Under the pieces are notes generated by a model. It saw only the letters and a program-made list of their open reading frames with translations, ran no database searches and was not told the origin of the DNA. Made by a program: the position numbers and the translations under genes. 51,085 bases of DNA from NCBI GenBank assembly GCA_903893215.1, contig CAITLJ010000026.1, positions 1 to 51,085 of the forward strand, given 5' to 3'. Positions within the stretch are counted from its first letter, which is position 1. Each line of letters begins with the position of its first letter. The stretch comes from an uncultured Ferrovum sp. Lineage in GTDB: Bacteria > Pseudomonadota > Gammaproteobacteria > Burkholderiales > Ferrovaceae. Positions 8,416-17,184 of the stretch are shown here, in pieces.

Positions 8416-9681
8416 TCAGGGTGAAACGGGAGCGACACGGGTTTGCGCCTTGGGCAACAGGAGCAGGGCCAGCACGCCACAGGCCGCCGCCGCCAGGAAT
8501 GCGCTCGGCGCGCCCGCAGTCTGCCACAGTCCGCCGAACAGGACACCCGCTGGCAGTGCGGCGATACCTGTGGTGAGGTTGTACCAGCCAAAAGCCGCCC
8601 CGCGCTGCTCGGGCAGCGCCAGGTCGGCAATATAGGCGCGCTCGGCACCTTCCCCCAAGCCCACCGGCAGGCTGCCGAGCAATGCGGCGGCAACCAGCCA
8701 GCGGCCATCGGGCGCTGCCGCCAGCGCCACACTGGTGCCGATGGCGCCGATCCACGACAGGCGCATCACTGTCAGTCGGCCATACCGGTCAGCCCAGCCG
8801 CCCCCCACATGGGCGGTCAACGACTTGACCGCGTTCAGTCCAGCCCAAAGGATCAATAGATGGGTGGGTGAAAGGCCAAGCTCGCTGCCACGCAGCACGA
8901 TGAAGGTTTCGGAGGCGCGCGACAGGGTGTAGCAGAGCAAGGCACGCAGGTAAGGCCGAAGATTAGCCGGCGATTGCAGCAGGAAGACGGCTTGCCCGGT
9001 CCGCAGCAGCGCGTCAGCCGGCGATGGCATAGACGAGATTTGGGGCAGTGTCTGTGGCAGCGCAGCCGGATCGACAGGCAGGGACAAGTCGCTCACGGAA
9101 GCGCCAGTCCGGGCTTGCGAGCGCACCCCAACCACCAGCAGAAACACGGCCAGCGTGCCCGGCACGGCCGACCACAAGACCACGCTTTGAAGATTGGCGC
9201 CCGGCCGGGCCAACGCCCAAGCGGCCAACAGGGCACCGAACACGGCACCGGCATTGTCAAAGGCGCGATGCACACCGAAGGCCCGTCCACGCATATCCGG
9301 GGTCACCAGATCGGCCAGCAGCGCGTCGCGTGGCGCACTGCGCACGCCCTTGCCCACCCGGTCCAGCGCCCGCAGCACCAGCACGCCCCCCCAGGAGGGT
9401 GCCAGCGCCAGCAGCGGACGCACCGTGTTCGACAGGGCATACCCCGCCACGGCGAGCGGCTTGCGACCACCATGTGAGCGATCACTTCGCCGGCCCGACC
9501 AGAGCCGCATCAGGCTGGCGACCGCATCGGCGCAGCCCTCGATCAGCCCCAACGCGAGGGCGCCGCCACCGGTGGGGCCCGCCAGCAGCAGGGGCAACAG
9601 CGGAATCACCATGTCAGACGCGACATCGTTGAAAAAGCTGACCCAGGCCAGCAGGAAAACCATACGCGGCAATGTGTTCAT
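8416..9681 (-). CDS. MFS transporter
   Basis: A 421-aa integral membrane protein with about 12 predicted membrane segments in two halves joined by a ~60-residue hydrophilic loop (VRSQARTGASVSDLSLPVDP region). Motif A of the superfamily is visible after helix 2 (WSGRRSDRSHGGRKPLAVAG), and a related DRYGRL follows in the second half. DRVGKGVRSAPRDALLADLV is typical of a subgroup of putative drug/metabolite exporters. The substrate is unknown. The end of the gene (about 59 codons) is duplicated next to uup. The bases between that duplicated stop and uup show that MFS and uup were once an operon, later separated by a 5.5-kb island. The intact copy lies outside the island and keeps its stop codon. 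Confidence 0.85.
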   Translation of the reverse strand: MNTLPRMVFLLAWVSFFNDVASDMVIPLLPLLLAGPTGGGALALGLIEGCADAVASLMRLWSGRRSDRSHGGRKPLAVAGYALSNTVRPLLALAPSWGGVLVLRALDRVGKGVRSAPRDALLADLVTPDMRGRAFGVHRAFDNAGAVFGALLAAWALARPGANLQSVVLWSAVPGTLAVFLLVVGVRSQARTGASVSDLSLPVDPAALPQTLPQISSMPSPADALLRTGQAVFLLQSPANLRPYLRALLCYTLSRASETFIVLRGSELGLSPTHLLILWAGLNAVKSLTAHVGGGWADRYGRLTVMRLSWIGAIGTSVALAAAPDGRWLVAAALLGSLPVGLGEGAERAYIADLALPEQRGAAFGWYNLTTGIAALPAGVLFGGLWQTAGAPSAFLAAAACGVLALLLLPKAQTRVAPVSP

Positions 9682-9774
9682 GTGCGGCCATCGGGCAGAG
9701 CCGCCGGACAGGCATCCGGCCAGCTCAAGAGTATGACCGACCTGCGCCCCGCTGCCGCCTCGCTGACTGCCGGG

Positions 9775-11385
9775 TCACAGCCGAAAACTGGCCATCCGGC
9801 TGCGTACGCTGTCTGCCACGCGCACCAGATCGCTGGCGGTGTCTGCCACCGCACTCACCGCTGACGAGTTTTCTTCAGCCATCTGCGCAATTTTCTCAAC
9901 GCTGTTGGCAATTTCGACCGAAGCGGTGCGCTGCTCGGCCAAGGCTGTGGAGATCTGATCGATCGCCACCTTGACAGAGTCGGTGGAGGTGCGGATTTCG
10001 TGCATCGAGGTGCCAGCCGCCTGTGCCACGCTAGCCACTTCGCCAGCCACCCGTTTGCTGTTGGCCAGACTGCCCGCCACGGTCTGGGCGCCATCCTCGA
10101 TCCGCTGGATGACCGTACTGATTTCCTGCGCCGAACTGGTGGTGCGCTCAGCCAGCTTGCGCACCTCGTCCGCAACTACGGCGAATCCGCGGCCCTGCTC
10201 TCCGGCACGCGCCGCCTCGATGGCCGCGTTCAGCGCCAGCAAGTTGGTCTGATCCGCAACAGCGCGGATCACCACCGCAATCTTGCCAATCTCGGTCATC
10301 TGCCCGGTGAGCACTTCCATTTGCTGTGCAGACAAGTCCACGCTGCGCGCAACTTCACCCACCTGCGTACTGGCCCGCTCCACCTGATCACCGCTGGACT
10401 GTGCCAACGTGCCCGAGGCGGTGGCCGTGACACTGGCATCGCTCGCGCTGGCACCGACATGGTCAATACTGACTGTCAGTTCTTCCACCGATGCGGCAGC
10501 GCTGGACGTGGCATCGGATTGCTGGCCGCTCGACACCGCCACCTGCGCCGCTGCTGCGGATAAACCTGTGGCGGCTTCGTGCACCTCGCATGAACTCTGC
10601 GTCACGTCGCGCACCATATCCGCCATTGAGCTGCGCATGCGGTCCAGCGAACGCAGCAATTCACCCAACTCGTCGTGCGGGCGCTCTTCGCCACGGTCGT
10701 TACGCAAATCACCATCGGCCACCATGCCCGCAATGCGGTTGGCCTCTGCCAGCCGCGACTGGATCGAGCGCTGCAAGCCAATGCCCAACACGGCCAGGGC
10801 AAGACCGGCCACCGCCAAAATACCGAGATCGACTGAAACCGCGCGCGCGCGGCCGGCGCGGGCGGCATCGGCACCCTGATTTCCCAGGTCGACGTTGTAC
10901 TGGAGGTGTTTACCGAACGCCGCTTCTATCACGTCCCCCATCTGTGCGCTGGATGCCAGCAGGTCGCGCGCCTGGTCGGGCTTGCCGTCGCGGATCGCAG
11001 CCATTACGGGTGCCAGCTTCGAATAATATTCCGCAAGCGCCGCACGGTCAGCAGCCAGCATCTGTCGGTCCGTATCGTCGGAGAGCAGCGGTTCGTAAGC
11101 CACCAGGGTGTCATCGATGAGCTTACGGGTCGCGGCAATGCTGGCGTCCACTTCACCTCTCTGCCTGGGATCATTTAACAGCGCAAAACGGTAAAGTTGG
11201 AGTCTCATCTGGATAAAACTGCGCAGGGCGGTATCCAGATTGAGCAGACTCGGCACAGTGTTCACGTTGGCGTAACTGGCTGACTCATAAACCCGATCGA
11301 TCAGAAAAACGTTGCTCGCCCCCAGCACGATCAAAGCGGCTACGCCAACAGCGACTAGACTTTTCAGCTTGTGTTTGATTTTCAT
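9775..11385 (-). CDS. Methyl-accepting chemotaxis protein (four-helix-bundle sensor)
   Basis: A 536-aa chemoreceptor of the inner membrane. Order: membrane helix (about 8-30), periplasmic four-helix bundle (31-184), second membrane helix (about 185-205), HAMP (to about 257), methylation helices, and the hairpin tip [20 protein letters not shown] followed by [15 protein letters not shown] (about 379-415). The tip contacts CheA and CheW. No C-terminal NWETF-type CheR tether is present; the protein ends [11 protein letters not shown] 11385 is preferred over 11400 because AGGAAAGG precedes it. A sigma-28-like promoter lies 50 bp upstream, tying the gene to the flagellar regulon. The ligand is unknown. 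Confidence 0.93.
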   Translation of the reverse strand: MKIKHKLKSLVAVGVAALIVLGASNVFLIDRVYESASYANVNTVPSLLNLDTALRSFIQMRLQLYRFALLNDPRQRGEVDASIAATRKLIDDTLVAYEPLLSDDTDRQMLAADRAALAEYYSKLAPVMAAIRDGKPDQARDLLASSAQMGDVIEAAFGKHLQYNVDLGNQGADAARAGRARAVSVDLGILAVAGLALAVLGIGLQRSIQSRLAEANRIAGMVADGDLRNDRGEERPHDELGELLRSLDRMRSSMADMVRDVTQSSCEVHEAATGLSAAAAQVAVSSGQQSDATSSAAASVEELTVSIDHVGASASDASVTATASGTLAQSSGDQVERASTQVGEVARSVDLSAQQMEVLTGQMTEIGKIAVVIRAVADQTNLLALNAAIEAARAGEQGRGFAVVADEVRKLAERTTSSAQEISTVIQRIEDGAQTVAGSLANSKRVAGEVASVAQAAGTSMHEIRTSTDSVKVAIDQISTALAEQRTASVEIANSVEKIAQMAEENSSAVSAVADTASDLVRVADSVRSRMASFRL

Positions 11386-11435
11386 CTGCCTTTCCTGCAC
11401 CCGGGCCCAAGTGCAAGCTCAAGCCAACTGGATGT

Positions 11436-11462
11436 CTAGCGGCGACAAAGCAGTTTTCTTTA
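11436..11462 (-). promoter_or_regulatory. Sigma-28 (FliA)-type promoter of the chemoreceptor gene
   Basis: On the minus strand TAAAGAAA (11462-11455), an 11-base spacer and GCCGCTAG (11443-11436) closely match TAAAGTTT-N11-GCCGATAA. It is correctly oriented, about 50 bp before the chemoreceptor start. Confidence 0.6.
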
Positions 11463-11555
11463 ATCCTGCGCCACTGCAGCGCTTGACGGCCCATCCTGCC
11501 AAGACGCACCATCCGGGGCTGTTGTTGCACACTTCCGGTGTCAGCGACAGTCTGC

Positions 11556-11631
11556 GCCCCGGTAGCTCAGTGGATAGAGCAGCCCCCTCCTAAGGGGCAG
11601 GTCGGACGTTCGATTCGTCTTCGGGGCGCCA
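11556..11631 (+). tRNA. tRNA-Arg (anticodon CCT)
   Basis: A 76-nt cloverleaf with encoded CCA (11629-11631) and discriminator G. Acceptor GCCCCGG pairs with TCGGGGC (one G-U). D arm GCTC/GAGC. Anticodon stem GCCCC/GGGGC around loop CTCCTAA, anticodon CCT at 11589-11591. T loop TTCGATT. It reads AGG codons. Confidence 0.95.
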
Positions 11632-11662
11632 CCGCCAGACCCGTCGCAAAATCCGGCAGCCA

Positions 11663-11676
11663 AGAAAGCGCTATCA
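11663..11676. promoter_or_regulatory. LacI-type operator in front of the LacI-family gene
   Basis: AGAAAGCGCTATCA matches the perfect palindrome TGAAAGCGCTTTCA, found twice in the glucan locus, at 12 of 14 positions including the AAAGCGCT core. It lies 38 bp before the regulator's ATG, where autoregulation would be expected. Confidence 0.55.
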
Positions 11677-11714
11677 TCCAGCCGTACCGACTTTCCCTGA
11701 ATGGAATCCACGGC

Positions 11715-12758
11715 ATGGCCAAGCGCCCTGTTGCCCCCTCTCCGGCTAGCCCGGCGACACGCGTGGCCACCCTGCAAATGGTGGCGCAAGACGCTGGCGT
11801 GAGCCCGAGCACGGTCTCGCGCTTTCTCAACGGCACTGCCGCCATCAGCGACGACAAACGCGCTGCAATCGATGCCGCCATCCGCAAGTTGAAATTTGTT
11901 CCCAACCCGGTGGCGAGCGGTCTTGCTGGTGGCCGCAGTCGCTGCATCGGGGTGGTGACCCAGGCGCTGGGAAGCCCGTTTTACGGGCAGGGCCTGATGG
12001 GTATTGAAGACGTACTCAATGACGCCGGTTATGCGCCGCTGTGCGTCAGCGGGCATTGGCGCGAGGCGGATGAGCAGCGCTGCATTGCCTCGCTGCTGGC
12101 AAGGCGGGTGGATGGCATCATCATCCTGACCGCGTGCCTGTCCGACGAGGCCTTGCTGGAGCATGCGCGCAAGCTGCCCATCGTGGTTACCGGCCGCGAC
12201 TTGCACGGTGCCCGACTGCGCAGCCTGACGTTCGACAATCACGAAGGAACCCGCCTTGCCACCGAACATCTGCTCGCGCTGGGTCATCGAAACATCGCCT
12301 TCATCAAGGGCACGTCCAGCCATCCGGACGCAGTTGAACGCCTGCGCGGTTATCGTTCCGCACTCAAGGCACATGGAATCGCTTACAACGCCGCATTGAC
12401 GGCGCAGGGACATTTCATTGAAGAAGGGGGCGAACGGGCGGTGGAACACTGGCTCGACAACGGACAAACCTTCAGCGCCATCCTGGCGGCGAATGACCAG
12501 ATGGCCTGCGGTGCCGCGCTGGCCCTGCACCGTCGGGGCATTCGCGTACCCGAAGACGTGTCCCTGATCGGCTTCGATGACCTGCCCGGCTCGCGCTACA
12601 TGCTGCCGCCACTGACCTCGGTGCGGCATTCGATCTTTGAAATCGGCGCAATCGCGGCGCGTGCGATCATTGCGATGCTGGAAAACGGGGCCCCGCAATT
12701 GCAAGCCCCAGCGCCCCTGCTGGTCATCCGGGACTCCACGGGCGCCCCGCCGTCATAA
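11715..12758 (+). CDS. LacI/GalR-family transcriptional regulator, candidate repressor of the glucan locus
   Basis: A 347-aa regulator. The N-terminal LacI helix-turn-helix (VATLQMVAQDAGVSPSTVSR, then FLNG) and the hinge helix (RKLKFVPNPVASGLAGG) are clear. The periplasmic-binding-protein-like sensor domain follows, with IGVVTQALGSPFYG and the C-terminal DVSLIGFDDLPGSRYM. It would bind a sugar ligand and release DNA. The ATG at 11715 follows a near-match to the 14-bp palindrome present at both glucan-locus promoters about 29 and 39 kb away; no other LacI-family gene is in the window. The adjacent GMC oxidoreductase is separated by a strong terminator and shows no operator. The regulatory link is inference. 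Confidence 0.9.
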   Translation: MAKRPVAPSPASPATRVATLQMVAQDAGVSPSTVSRFLNGTAAISDDKRAAIDAAIRKLKFVPNPVASGLAGGRSRCIGVVTQALGSPFYGQGLMGIEDVLNDAGYAPLCVSGHWREADEQRCIASLLARRVDGIIILTACLSDEALLEHARKLPIVVTGRDLHGARLRSLTFDNHEGTRLATEHLLALGHRNIAFIKGTSSHPDAVERLRGYRSALKAHGIAYNAALTAQGHFIEEGGERAVEHWLDNGQTFSAILAANDQMACGAALALHRRGIRVPEDVSLIGFDDLPGSRYMLPPLTSVRHSIFEIGAIAARAIIAMLENGAPQLQAPAPLLVIRDSTGAPPS

Positions 12759-12869
12759 GCGCCACAGGCCTGGCCAGCCTGGCGTCGAAGCAGACTCGGG
12801 ACAAAGTACGCGGTGTGGCCCCTTCCCCCATCAGTCATACGTTCGTATACTGAAGGTAGGACAGGCGTA

Positions 12870-12895
12870 GGCCGGCAATTTGCCGGCCCTTTTTC
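12870..12895 (+). terminator. Rho-independent terminator after the LacI-family gene
   Basis: A perfect palindrome GGCCGGCAA/TTGCCGGCC (12870-12888, one-base centre) is followed by CTTTTT. It ends the regulator transcript before the GMC oxidoreductase gene. A short inverted repeat ATACG-TT-CGTAT sits upstream at 12837-12848. Confidence 0.8.
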
Positions 12896-12918
12896 GATTA
12901 AAACAAAATTTAAAACAA

Positions 12919-14547
12919 ATGTTCGATTACATCGTGGTAGGTGGCGGATCAGCGGGATGCACGCTGGCCGGACGACTGGCGGAAGACAGCGCCGTACGCG
13001 TGCTGCTGCTGGAAGCGGGGCCCGGCGACAAAAGTCCTTTCGTGGAGATTCCAAGCGGCTGCGCGGCAATACTGCCGCGCCGCAACAGCCGCAACTTTGG
13101 ATTCGAAACCACGCCGCAGCCCGGTCTGGGCGGGCGCCGTGGCTACCAGCCGCGCGGACGCGGTCTGGGCGGCAGTTCCAACCTGAATGCGATGATTTAT
13201 ATCCGTGGCGTGCCTGGCGATTACGACGAATGGGAACAACTGGGGGCGACGGGTTGGGGATGGCGCGATGTCCTGCCCTATTTCCGCAAGTCGGAAAGCC
13301 ACCAGGACTACGCCAGCCTGACCCATCCGCAACTGCATGGGCAGACCGGACCGCTGGCGGTCAGCCCGCCGCGGGCGCGCAACCCGTTTTGCGATGCCTT
13401 CATTGCAGCTGGCCGGGCGGCCGGCCTGAAATTGAATAGCGACTTCAACGGCCCGGAGCAGGAAGGGGTGGGCTGGTTTGACGTCACCATGAAGAATGGC
13501 GAACGGTGGAACGCTGCACGCGCCTATCTGCATGGCAATGAACGAACCAACCTGGAGGTGCGCACCGGCGTCCTGGTGGAACGCATCTGCACGATCGGCA
13601 GTGGTGCTTCCGCCCGTGCCACCGGCGTACTGGTCCGTAATCCGGACGGCAGTGTGGTCACCATAAGCGCGCAGCGCGAAGTGCTGCTCTGTGGCGGAGC
13701 CTTTAACAGCCCGCAACTGCTGATGTTGTCGGGCATCGGCCCGGCCGAGGAACTGCGCCGCATTGGCGTCGCACCGGTCGTCGACCTGCCCTCGGTGGGG
13801 CAGAACCTGCACGACCATCTCGATATCACCATGGCACGGACAGTGCCCGGAAAGGCCGGTAAGGCGCTGTTCGGCTATAGCCCCAGCGGACTGTTCGGTC
13901 TGATCGGGCACTACCAGCGCTACCAGCGTGAACGGCAGGGTCCGTTGACGTCGAACTTTGCGGAGGCCGGTGCGTTTGTTCGTTCAAGCCCCGGTCTGGA
14001 TCGTCCCGACCTGCAACTGCATTTTGTGGTCGGCATGGTGGACGATCACAACCGTCGCCTGCGTTACGGTCACGGCTATTCCTGCCACGCTTGCGTATTG
14101 CGCCCAAAGAGCCGCGGCAGCGTGCGCCTGCAGAGCACCGATCCGGCGGCAGCGCCACTGATCGATCCCAACTTCCTGGGCGACCCGGCGGACATGGCTG
14201 GCATGGTGGCAGGCTTCCGGCTGGTGCGGCAAATCTTCGCACAGACACCGCTGGCGCAATTTGGCGGTAAGGAACTCTGGGGCGCGAATGTGCGCGATGA
14301 CGACACAGCCGCAATCGAAACCCTGATCCGCGAGCGATCCGACACCATTTATCATCCGGTAGGCACGTGTCGGATGGGTACGGATGCCGATGCCGTGGTT
14401 GATCCATACCTGCGCGTCCGCGGCGTGGACGGCTTGCGGGTGGTGGACGCATCGGTGATGCCACGCGTGATCGGCGGCAACACCAATGCGCCGGTCATCA
14501 TGCTGGCCGAACGCGCGGCCGACCTGATCCGGGGTCGTCTGGCCTGA
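12919..14547 (+). CDS. GMC-family flavin oxidoreductase (choline/alcohol dehydrogenase type)
   Basis: A 542-aa FAD enzyme that oxidises an alcohol group to an aldehyde or ketone. The N-terminal Rossmann motif is VVGGGSAGC (residues 5-13). The GMC signature 1 region is RGRGLGGSSNLNAMIYIRG and signature 2 is GAFNSPQLLMLSGIGP. The catalytic His lies in TIYHPVGTCRMG and the terminal motif is NTNAPVIMLAERAADLI. Length agrees with choline dehydrogenase-like members (530-560 aa), but GMC substrates vary widely and neither betaine genes nor a cytochrome partner are near. I use ATG 12919, since MFDYIVVGGG matches the family start; the in-frame ATG at 12880 lies within the terminator hairpin. Transcription probably begins in the AT-rich 12896-12918 region or just before. 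Confidence 0.9.
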   Translation: MFDYIVVGGGSAGCTLAGRLAEDSAVRVLLLEAGPGDKSPFVEIPSGCAAILPRRNSRNFGFETTPQPGLGGRRGYQPRGRGLGGSSNLNAMIYIRGVPGDYDEWEQLGATGWGWRDVLPYFRKSESHQDYASLTHPQLHGQTGPLAVSPPRARNPFCDAFIAAGRAAGLKLNSDFNGPEQEGVGWFDVTMKNGERWNAARAYLHGNERTNLEVRTGVLVERICTIGSGASARATGVLVRNPDGSVVTISAQREVLLCGGAFNSPQLLMLSGIGPAEELRRIGVAPVVDLPSVGQNLHDHLDITMARTVPGKAGKALFGYSPSGLFGLIGHYQRYQRERQGPLTSNFAEAGAFVRSSPGLDRPDLQLHFVVGMVDDHNRRLRYGHGYSCHACVLRPKSRGSVRLQSTDPAAAPLIDPNFLGDPADMAGMVAGFRLVRQIFAQTPLAQFGGKELWGANVRDDDTAAIETLIRERSDTIYHPVGTCRMGTDADAVVDPYLRVRGVDGLRVVDASVMPRVIGGNTNAPVIMLAERAADLIRGRLA

Positions 14548-14549
14548 AT

Positions 14550-16142
14550 CTAGTCGCCTGCCACCTGGCCGTCCTTGCGCGGATCCGACGCCGCGCAGTA
14601 AAGGTCATTGGGCAGGCGCAGCATGAGTTGCGCACCGCCAAAACCGAACGCTGAGCCGGCCGGCGGCGCGCGGTGGCCCATTGCGCGCAAGGCTGCAATG
14701 GTCTCGGCGCCAAAGCCCGCCTCCAGGTCGGTATTCTGTTGCGCATCCACCTGCCAGCGCGGTGCATCGCAGGCCGCCTGGGGATTCTGTCGGTGCAGGC
14801 CCATGCGCACCATCATCTGGACATGGCCCTGCGGCTGCATGATCGCGCCCATCACCCCGAAACTGAGCACAGGTTGCCCATTGCGCGTGACAAACGCGGG
14901 CAGGATGGTGTGATAGGGGCGCTTGCCTGGCGCAACCTGATTTGGGTGGCCCGCCTGCAAGGTGAAGCCAGCGCCACGATTTTGCAGCGAGATGCCGGTG
15001 CCCGGCACCACCACCCCAGAACCGAAGCCCATGTAGTTGCTCTGGATGAAGGACACCATGCGGCCTTCGTCATCACACGCGGTCAGATACACCGTGCCGC
15101 CGCGCGCGATCTCGCCGGGGCCATAGGTTTGCGCCAGCGAGGAATCGATCAGCGCCGCCCGCGCTGCCAGTCGATGCGGATCAAGCAGTTCCTCCACCTG
15201 AGCCTGCATGTAGTCCGGGTCAGCCACCTGCGCGTGCACGTCGGCGAACGCCAGTTTCATGGCTTCGACCTGCAGATGCACCGATTGCACGCTGTCGGGT
15301 GACAAGGCGGCAAATTCCGGGCGGGCGCGCAGGATGCCCAGGGCAATCAACGCTGCAATGCCCTGCCCCGACGGCGGAATTTCATGCAGGGTGTGACCAT
15401 GAAAGTCCAGACTGATCGGACGCACCCATTCGGGCTGATGTGCAGCCAGGTCCGCCTCGGTCAGGGCACCGCCCTGCGCCATGGCGTGCGCGGCCATCTG
15501 CCGGGCCAGTCGGCCGCGGTAAAAGGACTCGCCGGCCGTATCAGCAATGTCTGCCAGCGTATCGGCCTGCCCGGCCAGACGAAACCGCTCACCGGCCTGC
15601 GGCGCACGACCATCAGGCATGAAGTCGCGCGCAAAATCAGGCCAGGCCGACAACTCTTCGGCCTGCTTGGCCCAGTTGGCTGCCGTGATCGGCGACACGG
15701 CAAAGCCCTCGCGTGCGTAATACAGCGCGTCCTGAAACAGACGTGCAAACGGCAGCCGACCGAACCTTCTGGACAGCGCCACCCAGGCCGACACGCAACC
15801 GGGTACCGTGATTGCATCCCAACCGCGGACCGGCATGCTGGCGTGATGGGCAAAATGCGCTGGCGTCCAGGCGGCCGGCGCCCGCCCGGCGGCATTCAGA
15901 CCATGCAGCTGCGCACCATCCCACAAGATGGCGAAGGCATCAGAACCAATGCCGTTCATGTTGGGCTCGACCACCGTCAGAGTGATGGCGGTGGCGATTG
16001 CCGCGTCGATGGCGTTGCCTCCAGCCTGCAGCACCGAAAGGCCCGCCTGCGCCGCCAAAGGCTGGGAAGTGGCCACGCCGCGACGGCAAAACACCGGCAT
16101 GCGGGTGGAGGAATAAGGAAACTGCCAGTGTGCGTGATCCAC
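14550..16142 (-). CDS. Gamma-glutamyltransferase family protein (YwrD-like)
   Basis: A 530-aa Ntn-hydrolase precursor. Gamma-glutamyltransferases self-cleave before a Thr that becomes the nucleophile. Here that is probably Thr350 in ARGGTVYLTACDDEGRM, followed by SFIQSNYMGFGSGVVVPG and NRGAGF of the small subunit. The N-terminal ATSQPLAAQAGLSVLQAGGN and NGIGSDAFAI fit the large subunit. Members of this subgroup are often annotated by similarity only, and true transferase activity is uncertain. There is no signal peptide, so it should be cytoplasmic. I chose GTG 16142, four bases after the stop of the upstream gene, because the resulting HWQFPYSSTRMPVF start is typical; ATG 16100 is the alternative. 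It is the last gene of a three-gene operon. Confidence 0.85.
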   Translation of the reverse strand: MDHAHWQFPYSSTRMPVFCRRGVATSQPLAAQAGLSVLQAGGNAIDAAIATAITLTVVEPNMNGIGSDAFAILWDGAQLHGLNAAGRAPAAWTPAHFAHHASMPVRGWDAITVPGCVSAWVALSRRFGRLPFARLFQDALYYAREGFAVSPITAANWAKQAEELSAWPDFARDFMPDGRAPQAGERFRLAGQADTLADIADTAGESFYRGRLARQMAAHAMAQGGALTEADLAAHQPEWVRPISLDFHGHTLHEIPPSGQGIAALIALGILRARPEFAALSPDSVQSVHLQVEAMKLAFADVHAQVADPDYMQAQVEELLDPHRLAARAALIDSSLAQTYGPGEIARGGTVYLTACDDEGRMVSFIQSNYMGFGSGVVVPGTGISLQNRGAGFTLQAGHPNQVAPGKRPYHTILPAFVTRNGQPVLSFGVMGAIMQPQGHVQMMVRMGLHRQNPQAACDAPRWQVDAQQNTDLEAGFGAETIAALRAMGHRAPPAGSAFGFGGAQLMLRLPNDLYCAASDPRKDGQVAGD

Positions 16143-16146
16143 GGTG

Positions 16147-17184
16147 TCAGGGTACCTGCTGAAAAGAAAAGTTGTAAACGCCGGCCCGGGCCGGGTCCGG
16201 TTGCGCCAGCACCAACTGGTGTCGGCCAGCGTCCCAGGCGGCGGCCGAGCCAACGGAGAAATGGGCCACGACCTGCGCTGGAAACCGGTCCGGGCCGGCG
16301 CTGGCCTGGATCAGTTGACCATCGAGTTGCAGGGCCAGCAGGCGTCGCTGCGCCGGATCCCACAGCAGATGGCGCGGGCTGGCAGGCAAGGCAGGCCACG
16401 ACCAGGCCGCCAGCCATTCCCCCTGCCGAAAATCGAACACGGCAAGCACGCTGCCGCCGCAGTCGACAAACACCTGTCCAGCCACACCGTCGACCAACAC
16501 GTCTTGTGGCTGCGCGCAGGTCTGCGGCAAATCGAAGCGACCGAACATGCGGAAGGGACGCAATGCCAGCAATGCCAGCATATGCTGCCCGGGCAGCAGC
16601 GCCAGCACGCGTCCATCCGGTGCCAGGGCGACAGCGCTTGGCGTTTCGCCGAGCGGCAGCAAGCCCTCATAGGCGCGCGACGCCGTATCAAACAGGGTGA
16701 CGGCGCCCCCGGCATTGAAACTGGCCAGACGCTTCAGAACCGGGTGATACACCAAGGGCCCCGGCGCTGCACCCGCCGCCGGCACCTGATGCACCTGACG
16801 CGCTTGCGCGAGGTCGATGAACTTGAGCACACCTTCCTCGGCTGCGCTGGCATACACGCTGCCATCATCGGGACCGGCGCTCAGATGCCACGCACCAGGC
16901 GCCGCAATCGTGCCCTGCACGCGCCAACTGGTCGGCGTTGCGCCGTCTGCAGTGATTGCCTGGGCCACTGTTACCTGACGGCCGTCGGCCAAGGCCGCGC
17001 GCTGCAATGCGCCATCCCAGAGCAGTACTGGCGCCATTCCGGCAAGCCCGCCGGCCGACGCCGACAGTGCAACGCTGGCGCAGGCCGCTGTCAGCAGCGT
17101 CGCCATCACCTGGCTCAGGCGGGTAATCCGCCGGGCCACAGATGACGCGCCGCGCACTGCCCGATTTTCCCCGCCGGGCATCAT
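16147..17184 (-). CDS. Exported beta-propeller-like protein of unknown role
   Basis: A 345-aa protein with a basic N-terminus and a hydrophobic segment (VMATLLTAACASVALSASAG), probably a signal peptide. The rest shows repeated strand-turn units such as GSVYASAAEEGVLKFIDLAQ, AGGAVTLFDTASRAYEGLLP and GSVLAVFDFRQGEWLAAWSW, suggesting a YVTN/WD-like propeller with about six or seven blades. I see no catalytic motif. Its ATG overlaps the stop of the upstream quinone-oxidoreductase gene (ATGA) and its stop lies 4 bases before the gamma-glutamyltransferase start, so the three are translated together. What an exported propeller does with two cytoplasmic enzymes is unclear. Confidence 0.6.
   Translation of the reverse strand: MMPGGENRAVRGASSVARRITRLSQVMATLLTAACASVALSASAGGLAGMAPVLLWDGALQRAALADGRQVTVAQAITADGATPTSWRVQGTIAAPGAWHLSAGPDDGSVYASAAEEGVLKFIDLAQARQVHQVPAAGAAPGPLVYHPVLKRLASFNAGGAVTLFDTASRAYEGLLPLGETPSAVALAPDGRVLALLPGQHMLALLALRPFRMFGRFDLPQTCAQPQDVLVDGVAGQVFVDCGGSVLAVFDFRQGEWLAAWSWPALPASPRHLLWDPAQRRLLALQLDGQLIQASAGPDRFPAQVVAHFSVGSAAAWDAGRHQLVLAQPDPARAGVYNFSFQQVP

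Noticed and set aside
11538-11714. In-frame extension of the LacI-family gene
   Set aside because: It would run through the tRNA-Arg gene and the operator. The helix-turn-helix is complete from ATG 11715.
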